The notes under the pieces: generated by a model
What the model was told of the DNA's origin: nothing
What the model saw: only the letters and a program-made list of their open reading frames with translations
The model's database searches: none
DNA from: Bacteroidaceae bacterium
GTDB taxonomy: Bacteria > Bacteroidota > Bacteroidia > Bacteroidales > Bacteroidaceae
Length of the DNA stretch: 56,205 nt
Assembly: GCA_017535725.1 (NCBI GenBank)
Contig: JAFXTO010000027.1
Coordinates: 1-56,205 of the forward strand
Direction: 5' to 3'
Part shown: positions 32,611 to 42,282 of the stretch, one piece after another
Position numbering within the stretch: the stretch's first letter is position 1
Layout: every line of letters begins with the position of its first letter
Made by a program: the position numbers and the translations under genes

Positions 32611-35469
32611 TTATTCTGTGGTCAGATATCCGATGTGCTTATTCCCTTTCTTCTGCAGCTGGCGCAGATGAGCCTTGAGCGATGCGGGGGTGACTTGCTT
32701 GATGTAGGTGATGTCGTTGGCATCGATGACAATGTCGCCCAACTCGCGTGTCAAGTCATAGTAGCGACTGCCGTAGTTGGTGTCGTTCACATGCTTCTCA
32801 CGCTCCTTGACGTAACTATCGATAAGGTCTTGGGTAATCAAGTTGTCCTCGGCCATCTCGCGGATGAGTTGGTCGGCGTCCTTAGCTATGCGTTCGCGCT
32901 GAGTAGGATTACAAGAGAAGGTGATGACGCAGGCCATGTGGTCCAACGGCAGCTGTTTGTCGTCAATTTTGCAATTCACTGAATAGACATCGCTGTGCTG
33001 TATGCGTAGCTTATTGAGCAGCAAGGCAGTAAGTACGCTTTGCAGCACTTGGTTGTGGGCGTGAGTTTCCTGCGAGAACGGGTAGTCTTTCTCCCAAGTG
33101 TAGTACATGTATGCTAAACAATAGGGCGTGGCGTTTGTGATTTTCTCAACAGCAACGGTGTCAGTTGTGCGGTAATGGTCGGATGGCCATATCGTGCGTT
33201 TCACGGGCTGTGGCTTCGATGGCAGCGAGCCTATGTACTTGCATACCAATGGTATGACGCTGTCGGTGGAGAACAGCCCCTTAACGATGAGCGTCGAGCC
33301 GTTGAAGTTCGAGAAGTAGTCCTTCACCACATCGCGGAAGCCGTCGACCGTCAACGCCTTGGCATCGTCAATGGAGAGAATTGCATTGCGCTTGGAAGGC
33401 ATGAGAGGTAGGCTTTGTATCTTAATCTGCGAGCGCATAAACGGTTCGTTTAGCGTCATCGCAGTGGCCTGCATCTGAGAGATTTGCTCTGCAGCTGCCA
33501 CCGAATCTACCTCTGTCGTGGTCAGCGAAGCGTACATCATCTTAAGATAACGCTCCACATCTTTATAGAATAACGTGCTGTCTTTAGAAGAATAGGTGCC
33601 GAGATCCATTCTGTCGTAGTAGGGATCGAACTCAACATCATTGCTTCCGCTGTCGAATTGAAACTTCCTTCGTCCGTTGAAGAGCAGGCTTTGATAGTGA
33701 AAGTCTTCGTCACACAGGGATGAGTAACCCAATGGCCGCCCAAATCTCAAGTCAATGCTGTAGGGAATGCTGTCTTTTGGAAGGGATTTCCACAACAGCA
33801 CCTTCATGCCATTGGACAGGTGCAACTCGGTGATGCTGTCGTTTCGCATGGTGGTCTTCGTGATGGTGGCGGGTGTGAGTTCGAAGTCAAGGGAATCCAC
33901 ATGGAGTCGCTCCAGTTTCTGTCCTTTCTTGACGTCCATCGCGGCCAACTCCTCGTCGGTCATCGCTCTGACGCGGTTGATAATCTCGTTTACTTCGTCC
34001 TCCGAAGGCTGGGTGGCGCTTGCAGGAAACATCTCAGCCACGAGCATATTGCGCCCCGTGGTCATCTCGCGGAACGCCTCAAGGAGCTGCTCCTGAGTAA
34101 TGGTGTTTTTGATGTGTCTCTTGCAAGTGTTCTCACTTTTGAAGTCATGGATGACGGTGCTGAAGAAGAAGTTGTTGTAGAACTTCTCCGCCCAGTCCGT
34201 GCTTCTGTGACTGCCGAAATCGCTTCCTGCGGTGTCGGGCAGCAGGATGGCTGTGGAGTCGGCGTTGTAGGCGTGGACATACCAGTTGCCGGGCTTCCGT
34301 TCGTAGTCCTTGAAACCGAAGCGGCGGGTGTGTTCAAGGGCTTTGAGGAGCGTTTCGAGAGTCTGTTTCCAGTTGTCGGCGTTCGTGCTCATCTCGAGGA
34401 CGATGTTTTTGCTGTTTTTGATGTCGCCCAACGGAAGGAACGAGGCCGAACAGTTGATGATTTCCTTGCCTTTGAGAGCTTCGAGCTTGTCCTTCATCAG
34501 GTCTTTCAGCTTGTCTCTGACCAAGTCCTTGCGCAGGGCGGCAATCGTGTGGTCGGTCGTCACGTCCGGCACTCGGACGATGATGGAGCTACTGTGGCTC
34601 GATAGCCGCTGGTCTTGATAGAAACGGATGCGCGGTTGGTCGGCATCTGGTATTGAGGGCTGCGCTGGCACAAGGTTCTTGCCGCGCTTCAGCGAGCCGA
34701 ACAGTTTCTGAATCTTCGCCACCATCGCGTCGGGGTCGAAGTCGCCCATCACCACGATGGCTTGATTCTGTGGCTGATACCATCGCTTGTAGAAGTTGCG
34801 CACTACTTTAGGCGGACAGTTCCGGATGACCTCCATGTCACCGATGGACAGGCGTTGGGTGTATATGGAATTATTCAGGAGGTCGGCTATCAATTGCTGC
34901 CCGAAGGACACGGTATTCTTTATTCGCCATTCCTCGACGATGATGCTGCGCTCGCTCTCGATGGCGCTATCGGCCATGGTGGCCGCACAGGCCCAGTCGT
35001 ACATCAGCAACAGGCAGGAGTCCAACTGAGCCGTATCACCGCAGGGAATGCCATTGAGCAGGTAGCGCACCGAGTTGCAGCCCGTGAAGGCATTGCTGTC
35101 GTGGCCGAAGGGGATGCCGTTGCGGCGCATGAAGTTCATAACTTCCTGTCCCGGGAAGTGCTTGGTGCCGCGAAACAGCACGTGCTCCACGAAGTGAGCT
35201 ACGCCCCGCTCGTTATCTTTTTCGAGCACGGAACCAGCCTTGACGAACAGGTTGAAGTCGACCTTCCCCTTGGGTTCCGTGCAGCGCCGCACGTAATAGG
35301 TGAGGCCGTTTTTCAGGACACCTATGCGCACGGAGGTATCGGCGGGTATCTCCTGACGGTCAATGGCATCCAAGTGCACCATCAGCAGCGAGTCACTCTG
35401 CTCTTGGGCGATGCATGAAGCAGACACTAATCCAAAGGCCATCAGTAGGCAAGTGATTATCTTTCTCAT
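32611..35469 (-). CDS. M16 family zinc metallopeptidase (pitrilysin-like), periplasmic or outer-membrane associated
   Basis: 952 residues with an N-terminal signal; ASC at 17-19 could be a lipobox. The inverted zinc motif HFVEH is at 92-96 in GVAHFVEHVLFRGTKHFPG, with the downstream ligand Glu in ESERSIIVEEW (171-181). It has two halves as in M16B proteins: the active N-terminal half (about 45-480), the inactive half starting near 520 (LHLSNGMKVLLWKS), with a second pseudo-core later. Length matches the 900-950-residue Bacteroidota group. It degrades peptides or partly folded proteins in the cell envelope. It sits between the flippase (41 bases) and the fucosyltransferase-like gene (3 bases). 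Confidence 0.93.
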   Translation of the reverse strand: MRKIITCLLMAFGLVSASCIAQEQSDSLLMVHLDAIDRQEIPADTSVRIGVLKNGLTYYVRRCTEPKGKVDFNLFVKAGSVLEKDNERGVAHFVEHVLFRGTKHFPGQEVMNFMRRNGIPFGHDSNAFTGCNSVRYLLNGIPCGDTAQLDSCLLLMYDWACAATMADSAIESERSIIVEEWRIKNTVSFGQQLIADLLNNSIYTQRLSIGDMEVIRNCPPKVVRNFYKRWYQPQNQAIVVMGDFDPDAMVAKIQKLFGSLKRGKNLVPAQPSIPDADQPRIRFYQDQRLSSHSSSIIVRVPDVTTDHTIAALRKDLVRDKLKDLMKDKLEALKGKEIINCSASFLPLGDIKNSKNIVLEMSTNADNWKQTLETLLKALEHTRRFGFKDYERKPGNWYVHAYNADSTAILLPDTAGSDFGSHRSTDWAEKFYNNFFFSTVIHDFKSENTCKRHIKNTITQEQLLEAFREMTTGRNMLVAEMFPASATQPSEDEVNEIINRVRAMTDEELAAMDVKKGQKLERLHVDSLDFELTPATITKTTMRNDSITELHLSNGMKVLLWKSLPKDSIPYSIDLRFGRPLGYSSLCDEDFHYQSLLFNGRRKFQFDSGSNDVEFDPYYDRMDLGTYSSKDSTLFYKDVERYLKMMYASLTTTEVDSVAAAEQISQMQATAMTLNEPFMRSQIKIQSLPLMPSKRNAILSIDDAKALTVDGFRDVVKDYFSNFNGSTLIVKGLFSTDSVIPLVCKYIGSLPSKPQPVKRTIWPSDHYRTTDTVAVEKITNATPYCLAYMYYTWEKDYPFSQETHAHNQVLQSVLTALLLNKLRIQHSDVYSVNCKIDDKQLPLDHMACVITFSCNPTQRERIAKDADQLIREMAEDNLITQDLIDSYVKEREKHVNDTNYGSRYYDLTRELGDIVIDANDITYIKQVTPASLKAHLRQLQKKGNKHIGYLTTE

Positions 35470-35510
35470 TGAGTAGGTCTTCTATTAATTGGTTGGTGAC
35501 ACATAACCTA

Positions 35511-37133
35511 TTATTTCTTCCGCTTGAAGATATAGTCGATGCTCTCCATCAGAATCTGGGCACGGGCGAGCCAGAGGCTGCCGACGTAGAGGGCCACGGC
35601 GAGGAGGATGCGGAGAATCATGCGGAACCAGCTGAGGGGCATGGAGGAAGTGAGCCACCAGCAAGCAGTCATCACCCCGAGGGCAAAAAGGAGGAAGGGA
35701 GTGATATCCAGCAGGGCGTGGCGGTAGCGAAGGCCGATGAGACGACGGGCACAGGCCTGCCAGGCCACAAGCCATGCGATGTTCAGCACAACGTAGAAGA
35801 CAACCATCTCACGCAACTCGTAGCCGAGGGCGTGGAGCATGATAATACCACCCCAGACGAAGGCGCAGTTCACGAGGCCGATGACCATATTAATAGTGGA
35901 ACGCCCGCGTGAGACGACGAGGTTGCTGTAGAGGGTGACCACGGGCGCGAAGGCTCCGTAGACACAGAGCAGCGAGAGGAGGAACGCGCTCTCGTGCCAC
36001 TTCTCGCCTGCCAGCAAGACAATGAAATCCTCGGCTATCAGGGCGAGGCCGAAGAGACAGGGGAAGGAAACGAAGCAGGTGAAGCGCAGGAGCTTGCGAA
36101 AGGCACCTGCGAGACCTGCGCCTCTGGTCTCATGGGCACTCTCCCGCAAGACTGGCTGTGCAACGCCATAGACCATTCCACTTATAGTACTGATAGCCAT
36201 ATCGTTCCACTTGCGGGAGTTAGAATAAATGCCAGCCACGTGGCCACCGGGGAAGAAGCGGTTGAGAAGGACGCCGAAGGCATTGTTATTCAGTTGGAAG
36301 GCAAGGCTGTTGACAAGCAGTTTGCTGGAGAAACCAAACATCTGCCAGGCGGGAAGCAAAGTAATGGAAAGTGAAGAAATGAAAAGTGAAAAATAAGATT
36401 TACTTTCGAGTGCAGTGAGTCCTTCTGTTGATTCTGGTGAGTTATATTTTTCACTTTTCATTTTTTCATTTTTCATTCTTGCAGGCAACGCCGGAAATGT
36501 TGGTCTCCACGGCGAGAAATACCAGGCGAAGGCGGTCATGGAGCAGATGTAGATAAGGCTCTGGGCGGCCAGTCCCCAGTAGGCAAAGCCTGCGTAGGCG
36601 AGACAAATGCCTATTACATTGGAAATGGTGATGGACGCCATCTGCATGATGCTCGTCTGCTTGACCATTAGGTGGCCGAAGAGGTAGGCACGCTGAGCGG
36701 TTCCGAAGCTGGCTGCCACAAAACCGAGGAAGGCAAAGCGACCTAGGGGGCATAGAATGGGGTCGCCATAGAAGGCTGCAATAAGAGGCGATGCGCAGAA
36801 GAGTACGACATAGAGCCCAAGACCCACGAGGACATTGAACCAGAAGACCGCGTTATACTCTTCGTGGGTGGGTTCCTGCTTGTTGGCCAAAGCTGCCGTG
36901 AAACCGCTCTCCTGCAGTACGCTGGCGAGGTTGGAGAAGATGACCAGCGCCGCCATTTTGCCGTAATCTGCAGGTGAAAGGATATTGATAAGCCAGATAC
37001 CGAAGAGGGCACCCAGCAGCTGAACCATGCCATTACTGAACCCTCCCCAGATGAGCCCCTGGGCGGTGCGCTGCTTCAGGGAAACAGACTCTTTCCCCTT
37101 CCCCTCCCGCTCAGGGAGGGAATCCGTATGCAT
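35511..37133 (-). CDS. Lipopolysaccharide/O-antigen flippase (MOP superfamily, Wzx-like)
   Basis: 540 residues from the ATG at 37133. The frame also contains an in-frame TTG at 37157 that would overlap less well with the upstream gene's end; 37133 is a judgement. About twelve to fourteen membrane helices, beginning with TAQGLIWGGFSNGMVQLLGA and LSPADYGKMAALVIFSNLAS, the start typical of polysaccharide flippases (LxxxDYGxxA). A long polar loop at about 220-250 (MKNEKMKSEKYNSPESTEG) lies in the middle. It moves undecaprenyl-linked oligosaccharide across the inner membrane. It follows waaA by 30 bases, in an envelope operon. Confidence 0.9.
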   Translation of the reverse strand: MHTDSLPEREGKGKESVSLKQRTAQGLIWGGFSNGMVQLLGALFGIWLINILSPADYGKMAALVIFSNLASVLQESGFTAALANKQEPTHEEYNAVFWFNVLVGLGLYVVLFCASPLIAAFYGDPILCPLGRFAFLGFVAASFGTAQRAYLFGHLMVKQTSIMQMASITISNVIGICLAYAGFAYWGLAAQSLIYICSMTAFAWYFSPWRPTFPALPARMKNEKMKSEKYNSPESTEGLTALESKSYFSLFISSLSITLLPAWQMFGFSSKLLVNSLAFQLNNNAFGVLLNRFFPGGHVAGIYSNSRKWNDMAISTISGMVYGVAQPVLRESAHETRGAGLAGAFRKLLRFTCFVSFPCLFGLALIAEDFIVLLAGEKWHESAFLLSLLCVYGAFAPVVTLYSNLVVSRGRSTINMVIGLVNCAFVWGGIIMLHALGYELREMVVFYVVLNIAWLVAWQACARRLIGLRYRHALLDITPFLLFALGVMTACWWLTSSMPLSWFRMILRILLAVALYVGSLWLARAQILMESIDYIFKRKK

Positions 37134-37163
37134 CTGTGAGGGAGTGTCTGTATTCAAGTCTTA

Positions 37164-38453
37164 CTATGAAAAAATCTTCCGAAAGATATAATCCGTGGCA
37201 CCGGCGTTGTCGGCGATGTAGCGGCGTGCTGCTTCGGCGGCACGGCTATAGGCTTCGTCATCACCAAGCAAGCGGTCTGCTATCTGCGTGAAGTCTTCGG
37301 AATTGTGAATCTCGAAGCAGGCACCGGCGTCCAGTAGGTGACGCGCTTCGCGGAAATTCTGATTGTTGGGGCCGATGAGTACGGGGATTCCATAGACGGC
37401 CGCTTCCGCAACATTGTGGATGCCCACGCCAAAACCGCCTCCGACGAGGGCGAGCTTTCCATAGCGATAGATACTGGAGAGGAGACCGAAGCAGTCGATG
37501 ATTAGTACCTCAGCATCGGACACATTCTCCTCTGTAGCAGCGGAGTAACGAAGGACACAGCGTCCCTGCAGACGGCTCTCGATATCCCGGAGATGATCTT
37601 CGCCGATGAGGTGGGGGGCGATGATTAACCTCGGCGATGACATCGCCGAAGAGCCAACGGAAGGCGTTGTCGGGGAGAATTTCCCAAGGAACCACGGGAT
37701 GAAGAGGGCTTCGTCGGGAGGCCAGCTGGAGCCGGCGACGAACACGGTGTGGCCGGAGGCAAACTTCTCGACAAGAGGCAACGGCCGCGCGGCAGCACGA
37801 ATATCAAGGACGCGGTCGAAGCGGGTGTCGCCGACGACAGTGACATTGTCCGTGTGACCCAACGTGGCGAGGAGGTCGGCGGACTGCTGATTCTGGACGA
37901 AGAAATGAGTGACTTTGGACAGAACCTTGGCATAGCCACGACCGTACCACCGGAAGAAAATTTGATCGGGGCGGAAGATACTGCTGACGGAATAGACAGG
38001 AATGCCGAGGCGTTGACAGCCAGTCAAATAGTTCTTCCAAAACTCGTATTTGATGAGGAACAACATCTCTGGCTTCACGAAATGGAAGAACACGCGGACA
38101 GCTCCGGGCGTATCGAGCGGCAGGTAGCAGACGAGGTCGGCGCCCTCCCAGTTCTTGCGTACTTCATAGCCCGACGGGGAGAAAAAGGTGAGAAGGATTT
38201 TGTACTCCGGGTGCTCGCGGCGTAGGCGTTCCATCAGTGGACGGCCCTGTTCGAATTCGCCCAGGGAAGCCGCATGGAACCAGATGTATCGGCCATCTTT
38301 CTGTACTTGACGCTTCAACTGGAAGAAGGCTTTGCGATGCCCCACGGCAAGCTTGCGCGCCCGCTTGTTGAAGATGGCGGCAATGCCTACGGCACACATA
38401 TAGAGGAAGATGACAATGCTGTACATAGAGCGCGGCGTACGCCGCAGTTTCAT
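37164..38453 (-). CDS. waaA: 3-deoxy-D-manno-octulosonate (Kdo) transferase
   Basis: 429 residues. An N-terminal membrane anchor (SIVIFLYMCAVGIAAIF) is followed by the GT30 hallmarks: IWFHAASLGEFEQGRPLMERL (about 57-77), LTFFSPSGYEVRKNW, DLVCYLPLDTPGAVRVFFHFVKPEM, EFWKNY, and the C-terminal GFGVGIHNVAEAAVYGIPVL and GPNNQNFREA. It adds Kdo to lipid A precursor at the cytoplasmic face of the inner membrane. It starts nine bases after the gltX stop, a conserved Bacteroidota pairing in one transcript. An internal Met at residue 10 is an alternative start. There is nothing odd about the domain. Confidence 0.95.
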   Translation of the reverse strand: MKLRRTPRSMYSIVIFLYMCAVGIAAIFNKRARKLAVGHRKAFFQLKRQVQKDGRYIWFHAASLGEFEQGRPLMERLRREHPEYKILLTFFSPSGYEVRKNWEGADLVCYLPLDTPGAVRVFFHFVKPEMLFLIKYEFWKNYLTGCQRLGIPVYSVSSIFRPDQIFFRWYGRGYAKVLSKVTHFFVQNQQSADLLATLGHTDNVTVVGDTRFDRVLDIRAAARPLPLVEKFASGHTVFVAGSSWPPDEALFIPWFLGKFSPTTPSVGSSAMSSPRLIIAPHLIGEDHLRDIESRLQGRCVLRYSAATEENVSDAEVLIIDCFGLLSSIYRYGKLALVGGGFGVGIHNVAEAAVYGIPVLIGPNNQNFREARHLLDAGACFEIHNSEDFTQIADRLLGDDEAYSRAAEAARRYIADNAGATDYIFRKIFS

Positions 38454-38462
38454 GTTTGAGGT

Positions 38463-40028
38463 TTATCCCAGTTCATTGATGGCGAAGTCCATACGACGCA
38501 GCACCTCGTCCTTTCCGAGGAAGGCGGAGAATGCGTACATATCCGGTCCCTGACCCTCGCCGACGAGACATACGCGCCAGGCGTTCCAAGGCTTGAAGCC
38601 AGTCTGTTCCACCCACGGATCCACGACTGCCTTCTGCCCTTCGGCGCTGAAATCATCGATGGAAGCAAGGACATCGCGCAACTGCTGCATCTCGGCAGCA
38701 GTATCGGGTTTCCAGTTCTTCTTGACAAACTTGTCCTCGCGGTCGAAGGAGGTGGGAGCGACGAAGAAGAAGCGGCAGAGGGGCCAGAGGTCGCTGACGA
38801 AGGAGATATTGCGCTTGCGAGGGCCTTCCTTGGTCTCGTATTCAATAACCTTGGACTTCATCAAGGCGACGACCTGTGCGGCACGCTCCTCGCTGCATTC
38901 GATGCCTTGTTCCTTCAGCAGGCGTACGAAGTCTGGAGCCCACGCGGAGTCGGGAAGCTGCATGAGGTATTCACGGTTGAACCAGAAGCCCTTGATGTAG
39001 TCGAAGCGGGCTCCGTTCTTGGAACATTTCTCGAGGTTGAACTTTCCAACCATCTCGTCCAAGGACATGATTTCCTGGTCATCACCGGGGTTCCAGCCCA
39101 GCAACGCGAGGAAGTTTACTACAGCCTCCGGGAGATAGCCTTGCTCGCGGTAGCCCGACGAGACCTCGCCGGTCTCGGGGTTGTGCCATTCCAAGGGGAA
39201 GACGGGGAAACCGAGGCGGTCGCCGTCGCGCTTGCTGAGCTTGCCTTTGCCGTCGGGCTTCAACAGCAGGGGCAGGTGGGCAAAGCGAGGCATCGTGTCC
39301 TCCCAGCCAAAAGCACGATAGAGCAGCACATGAAGCGGTGCCGAGGGTAACCATTCCTCGCCGCGGATGACGTGGGTGATTTCCATGAGGTGGTCGTCCA
39401 CGATATTTGCCAGATGATAGGTGGGCAGCTGGTCGCCGCTCTTCCAGAGAACCTTGTCGTCGAGCACGCTGGAATTGATGCAGACATCGCCGCGGATGAT
39501 ATCATCGACGTGTACGTCCTCGCCCGGTTGGATGAGAAAGCGGACGACGTAGGGTTCCCCGGCAGCAAGGAGGCGGTCGGTCTCTTCCTTACCCAGGGTG
39601 AGGCTGTTGCGCATCTGCATACGGGTGCTGGCATCATACTGGAACTTCTCCTTCTCGCCACCCTCAGCGCGGCGGGCATTCAGTTCCTCGGCCGTATCGA
39701 AGGCGATGTAAGCACGGCCGTCATCGAGCAGTTGCTGTACATATTTAATATAAATATCCTTGCGCTCGCTCTGGCGATAGGGACCATGGTTGCCACCGTA
39801 GCTGACGCCCTCGTCGAACTGGATGCCCAACCAGCGGAAGGACTCGATGATGTATTCCTCGGCGCCGGGAACCAACCGGGTACGATCGGTATCCTCTATG
39901 CGGAAGATGAACTCACCTCCATGCTGACGAGCAAAGAGGTAATTGTACAAAGCGGTACGGACACCACCAATATGCAGGGGGCCAGTGGGCGAAGGAGCGA
40001 ATCGAACGCGTACTTTTGGGGAATTCAT
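38463..40028 (-). CDS. gltX: Glutamyl-tRNA synthetase
   Basis: 521 residues from the ATG at 40028; the frame continues 31 codons upstream, but that part crosses the promoter box. [21 protein letters not shown] opens the protein with the HIGH-equivalent HIGG at 19-22. KLSKR at 263-267 is the KMSKS motif. [10 protein letters not shown] (42-51) and [20 protein letters not shown] (201-220) are also invariant. It charges tRNA-Glu in the cytoplasm. It heads an operon of five genes with waaA, the flippase, M16 peptidase and fucosyltransferase-like genes, and is divergent from the HD phosphodiesterase. Confidence 0.98.
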   Translation of the reverse strand: MNSPKVRVRFAPSPTGPLHIGGVRTALYNYLFARQHGGEFIFRIEDTDRTRLVPGAEEYIIESFRWLGIQFDEGVSYGGNHGPYRQSERKDIYIKYVQQLLDDGRAYIAFDTAEELNARRAEGGEKEKFQYDASTRMQMRNSLTLGKEETDRLLAAGEPYVVRFLIQPGEDVHVDDIIRGDVCINSSVLDDKVLWKSGDQLPTYHLANIVDDHLMEITHVIRGEEWLPSAPLHVLLYRAFGWEDTMPRFAHLPLLLKPDGKGKLSKRDGDRLGFPVFPLEWHNPETGEVSSGYREQGYLPEAVVNFLALLGWNPGDDQEIMSLDEMVGKFNLEKCSKNGARFDYIKGFWFNREYLMQLPDSAWAPDFVRLLKEQGIECSEERAAQVVALMKSKVIEYETKEGPRKRNISFVSDLWPLCRFFFVAPTSFDREDKFVKKNWKPDTAAEMQQLRDVLASIDDFSAEGQKAVVDPWVEQTGFKPWNAWRVCLVGEGQGPDMYAFSAFLGKDEVLRRMDFAINELG

Positions 40029-40051
40029 AGGTCTTCTGATGAAATTTTGTG

Positions 40052-40059
40052 CAAAAATA
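40052..40059 (-). promoter_or_regulatory. -7 box (TATTTTTG) of the gltX operon
   Basis: Minus-strand TATTTTTGCAC 23 bases before the ATG at 40028. It lies back to back with the plus-strand box at 40094. Confidence 0.75.
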
Positions 40060-40093
40060 CAACAAATATTGCACACGGACGAAAGATTTATTG

Positions 40094-40101
40094 TATTTTT
40101 G
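40094..40101 (+). promoter_or_regulatory. -7 box (TATTTTTG) of the HD phosphodiesterase gene
   Basis: TATTTTTGCATC 37 bases before the ATG at 40139. Confidence 0.75.
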
Positions 40102-40138
40102 CATCTGAAATGAGCAAACAACGCCTAAATCATCCCTT

Positions 40139-42265
40139 ATGAGCAGATATAACAAGCCCGTTAACTTCAAAACGAAGGACATCCTACTGCAAGCAGTGGT
40201 TCTGGCAGGAACGATTGCACTGCTGGCATGTTTCATCCCACGCGACCACTCTTTCCTACAATACGAGTTGAATCATCCGTGGCCCTACAGCCAGATTATT
40301 CCCGATTTTGAATTCCCGATTCTGAAGAGCGATGAACAGCTGGCACACGAACGCGACAGCATCCATGAGCTGTATGAACCCTACCTGCAACTGCTGCCCC
40401 TCGTGGAGTCGGCGCAGTTGAACCGCTTCCGCTCGGACTTCAGACAACTTAACCCTCAAGAGTATCCTGTTGCGTACCGCTCGTTCATCGAGGGACGCCT
40501 GCGCCAAGCCTACGAACGAGGAATCATCAGCAACAGTGACCGCGAAGTGCTGATTGGAGACAGCGTTCACAACGTACAAGTATATTATGGTATAGAGGCA
40601 CAGAGCCGTTCGCTGGCACGGTTGCTCACCCAGAAAGAGGCCTACGAATCGCTGCTTGCCGATACAGATACGCTGGGATATAGCAGCCAAAAGCTGAAAA
40701 AGCTGAACCTGAACCAATACCTCGAACCCAACCTGAGCTACGACAAGGCAAAGAGCGAGGCCGAATGGAAAGGACTGGAGGAAGGCCTGCTGACCAGCTC
40801 AGGTATGGTAATGGCCGGACAAAGTATCGTAGACCGCGGACAGATGGTCGACGAGAAGACCTACCTGATTCTCAAGAGCTACGAACACGCCTTGGACCAG
40901 CAAAGGAGACAGGGGACAGACGACGACCTTCAGCTGGCAGGGCAAGTCCTGTACATCGCCGTCATCTGCCTGGGTCTGCTTCTTTACTTTGACCTCTTCC
41001 GTCGCGACTACGTGAGCAGCTTGCGCAGTGTCACCCTGCTGCTGACCCAGCTGTTACTGTTTCCGCTACTAACCAATATTTTGGTCAGTCACGGCATGAT
41101 AATGGTGTATCTCATCCCTTACGCCATGCTGCCAATCTTCGTGCGCGTCTTCATGGATTCCCGTACGGCCTTCATCACTCACATGGCCACGATTCTACTT
41201 TGTTCCATGACGCTGAAGTACCCTTACGAATTTCTGGTGACCCAGTTCGTGGCAGGTCTGGCAGCTATCTATTCCCTGCGCGAGTTGTCCACCCGCTCCC
41301 AGATTATCCGTACAGCCATCCTCGTGACAGTGGCCTCGCTGCTGGTATATCTTTCCATAGACCTGTTGCACGGGCGGACGCTCATGAAAGGGGATGGCAT
41401 TATGCCGATTGAATGGAACTACTACAAGCATATCATGATCAGCGGTACACTGCTGCTGTTCTCCTATCCGCTGATGTATTTCTTAGAGAAAATTTTCGGC
41501 TTCACGAGTAATGTGACACTTGTGGAGCTCTCGAATATCAACAGTGACCTGCTCCGCAAACTCTCGGAGGTAGCTCCCGGCACCTTCCAGCACTCCATGC
41601 AAGTGGCCAACCTGGCCGCCGAGGTCGCCCTGAAAATAGGAGCCAAGAGCCAGCTGGTCAGAACGGGAGCGCTGTATCACGACATCGGCAAGATTCAGAA
41701 CCCTGCCTTCTTCACTGAGAACCAGGCTGGTTCCATTAATCCTCACGACCAGATAGACAACCGCCAGAGCGCACAGATTATCATTCGGCACGTCAGCGAC
41801 GGCGAACAGTTGGCCGAACGCCACCGCCTACCGCGCGTCATCCGGGATTTCATCTCCACACACCACGGACGCGGACTGGCCAGATACTTCTACGTCTCCT
41901 ATCAGAATGCACACCCCGAGGAAGAAGTGGACCCCGAACCGTTCAGATACCCTGGACCCAACCCCTCCACAGCAGAGCAGGCCATACTCATGATGGCCGA
42001 TGCCGTGGAAGCCTCGGCACGTTCGCTGAAGGACTACAACGAAGAAACCATCGGCGCCCTGGTTGACCGCATCATAGATGCACAGATGGCACAAGGGTTC
42101 TTTGTGGACTGCCCGATTACGTTCAAGGATATCAAACTGGCAAAAGAGGTGTTCAAGGAGAAACTGAAAATCGTCTATCACACCCGAATCAGCTATCCGG
42201 AACTGAAGAAGAAGGACGAAGGAGCAGAGGGCTCGGTTGTGACGCCGCAGCTGCCTACAGCTTAG
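40139..42265 (+). CDS. 7TM-HD domain cyclic-di-AMP phosphodiesterase (PgpH/YqfF type)
   Basis: 708 residues. The layout is that of PgpH: one N-terminal membrane helix (about 13-33), an extracytoplasmic domain (about 35-265), six membrane helices (about 265-465), and a cytoplasmic HD domain. The metal site is HD at 514-515 in LYHDIGKIQNPAFFTENQ; further ligands are in FQHSMQVANLA (His near 484), IIIRHVSDG and ISTHHGRG. The family cleaves c-di-AMP to pApA. The extracytoplasmic part starts with basic and aromatic residues, as usual. It stands alone and converges with priA; a small hairpin GTAACC/GGTTAC sits between the two stop codons. Confidence 0.93.
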   Translation: MSRYNKPVNFKTKDILLQAVVLAGTIALLACFIPRDHSFLQYELNHPWPYSQIIPDFEFPILKSDEQLAHERDSIHELYEPYLQLLPLVESAQLNRFRSDFRQLNPQEYPVAYRSFIEGRLRQAYERGIISNSDREVLIGDSVHNVQVYYGIEAQSRSLARLLTQKEAYESLLADTDTLGYSSQKLKKLNLNQYLEPNLSYDKAKSEAEWKGLEEGLLTSSGMVMAGQSIVDRGQMVDEKTYLILKSYEHALDQQRRQGTDDDLQLAGQVLYIAVICLGLLLYFDLFRRDYVSSLRSVTLLLTQLLLFPLLTNILVSHGMIMVYLIPYAMLPIFVRVFMDSRTAFITHMATILLCSMTLKYPYEFLVTQFVAGLAAIYSLRELSTRSQIIRTAILVTVASLLVYLSIDLLHGRTLMKGDGIMPIEWNYYKHIMISGTLLLFSYPLMYFLEKIFGFTSNVTLVELSNINSDLLRKLSEVAPGTFQHSMQVANLAAEVALKIGAKSQLVRTGALYHDIGKIQNPAFFTENQAGSINPHDQIDNRQSAQIIIRHVSDGEQLAERHRLPRVIRDFISTHHGRGLARYFYVSYQNAHPEEEVDPEPFRYPGPNPSTAEQAILMMADAVEASARSLKDYNEETIGALVDRIIDAQMAQGFFVDCPITFKDIKLAKEVFKEKLKIVYHTRISYPELKKKDEGAEGSVVTPQLPTA

Positions 42266-42282
42266 TAACCATTAACGGTTAC
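42265..42282. terminator. Short hairpin between converging genes (weak candidate)
   Basis: GTAACC-ATTAAC-GGTTAC six-base stem in the 17-base gap between the HD phosphodiesterase and priA stops. There is no T-run, so it is at best a minimal overlap terminator. Confidence 0.3.

Noticed and set aside
42265-42282. Strong terminator between the HD phosphodiesterase and priA
   Set aside because: Only six base pairs and no T-run; listed at low confidence.
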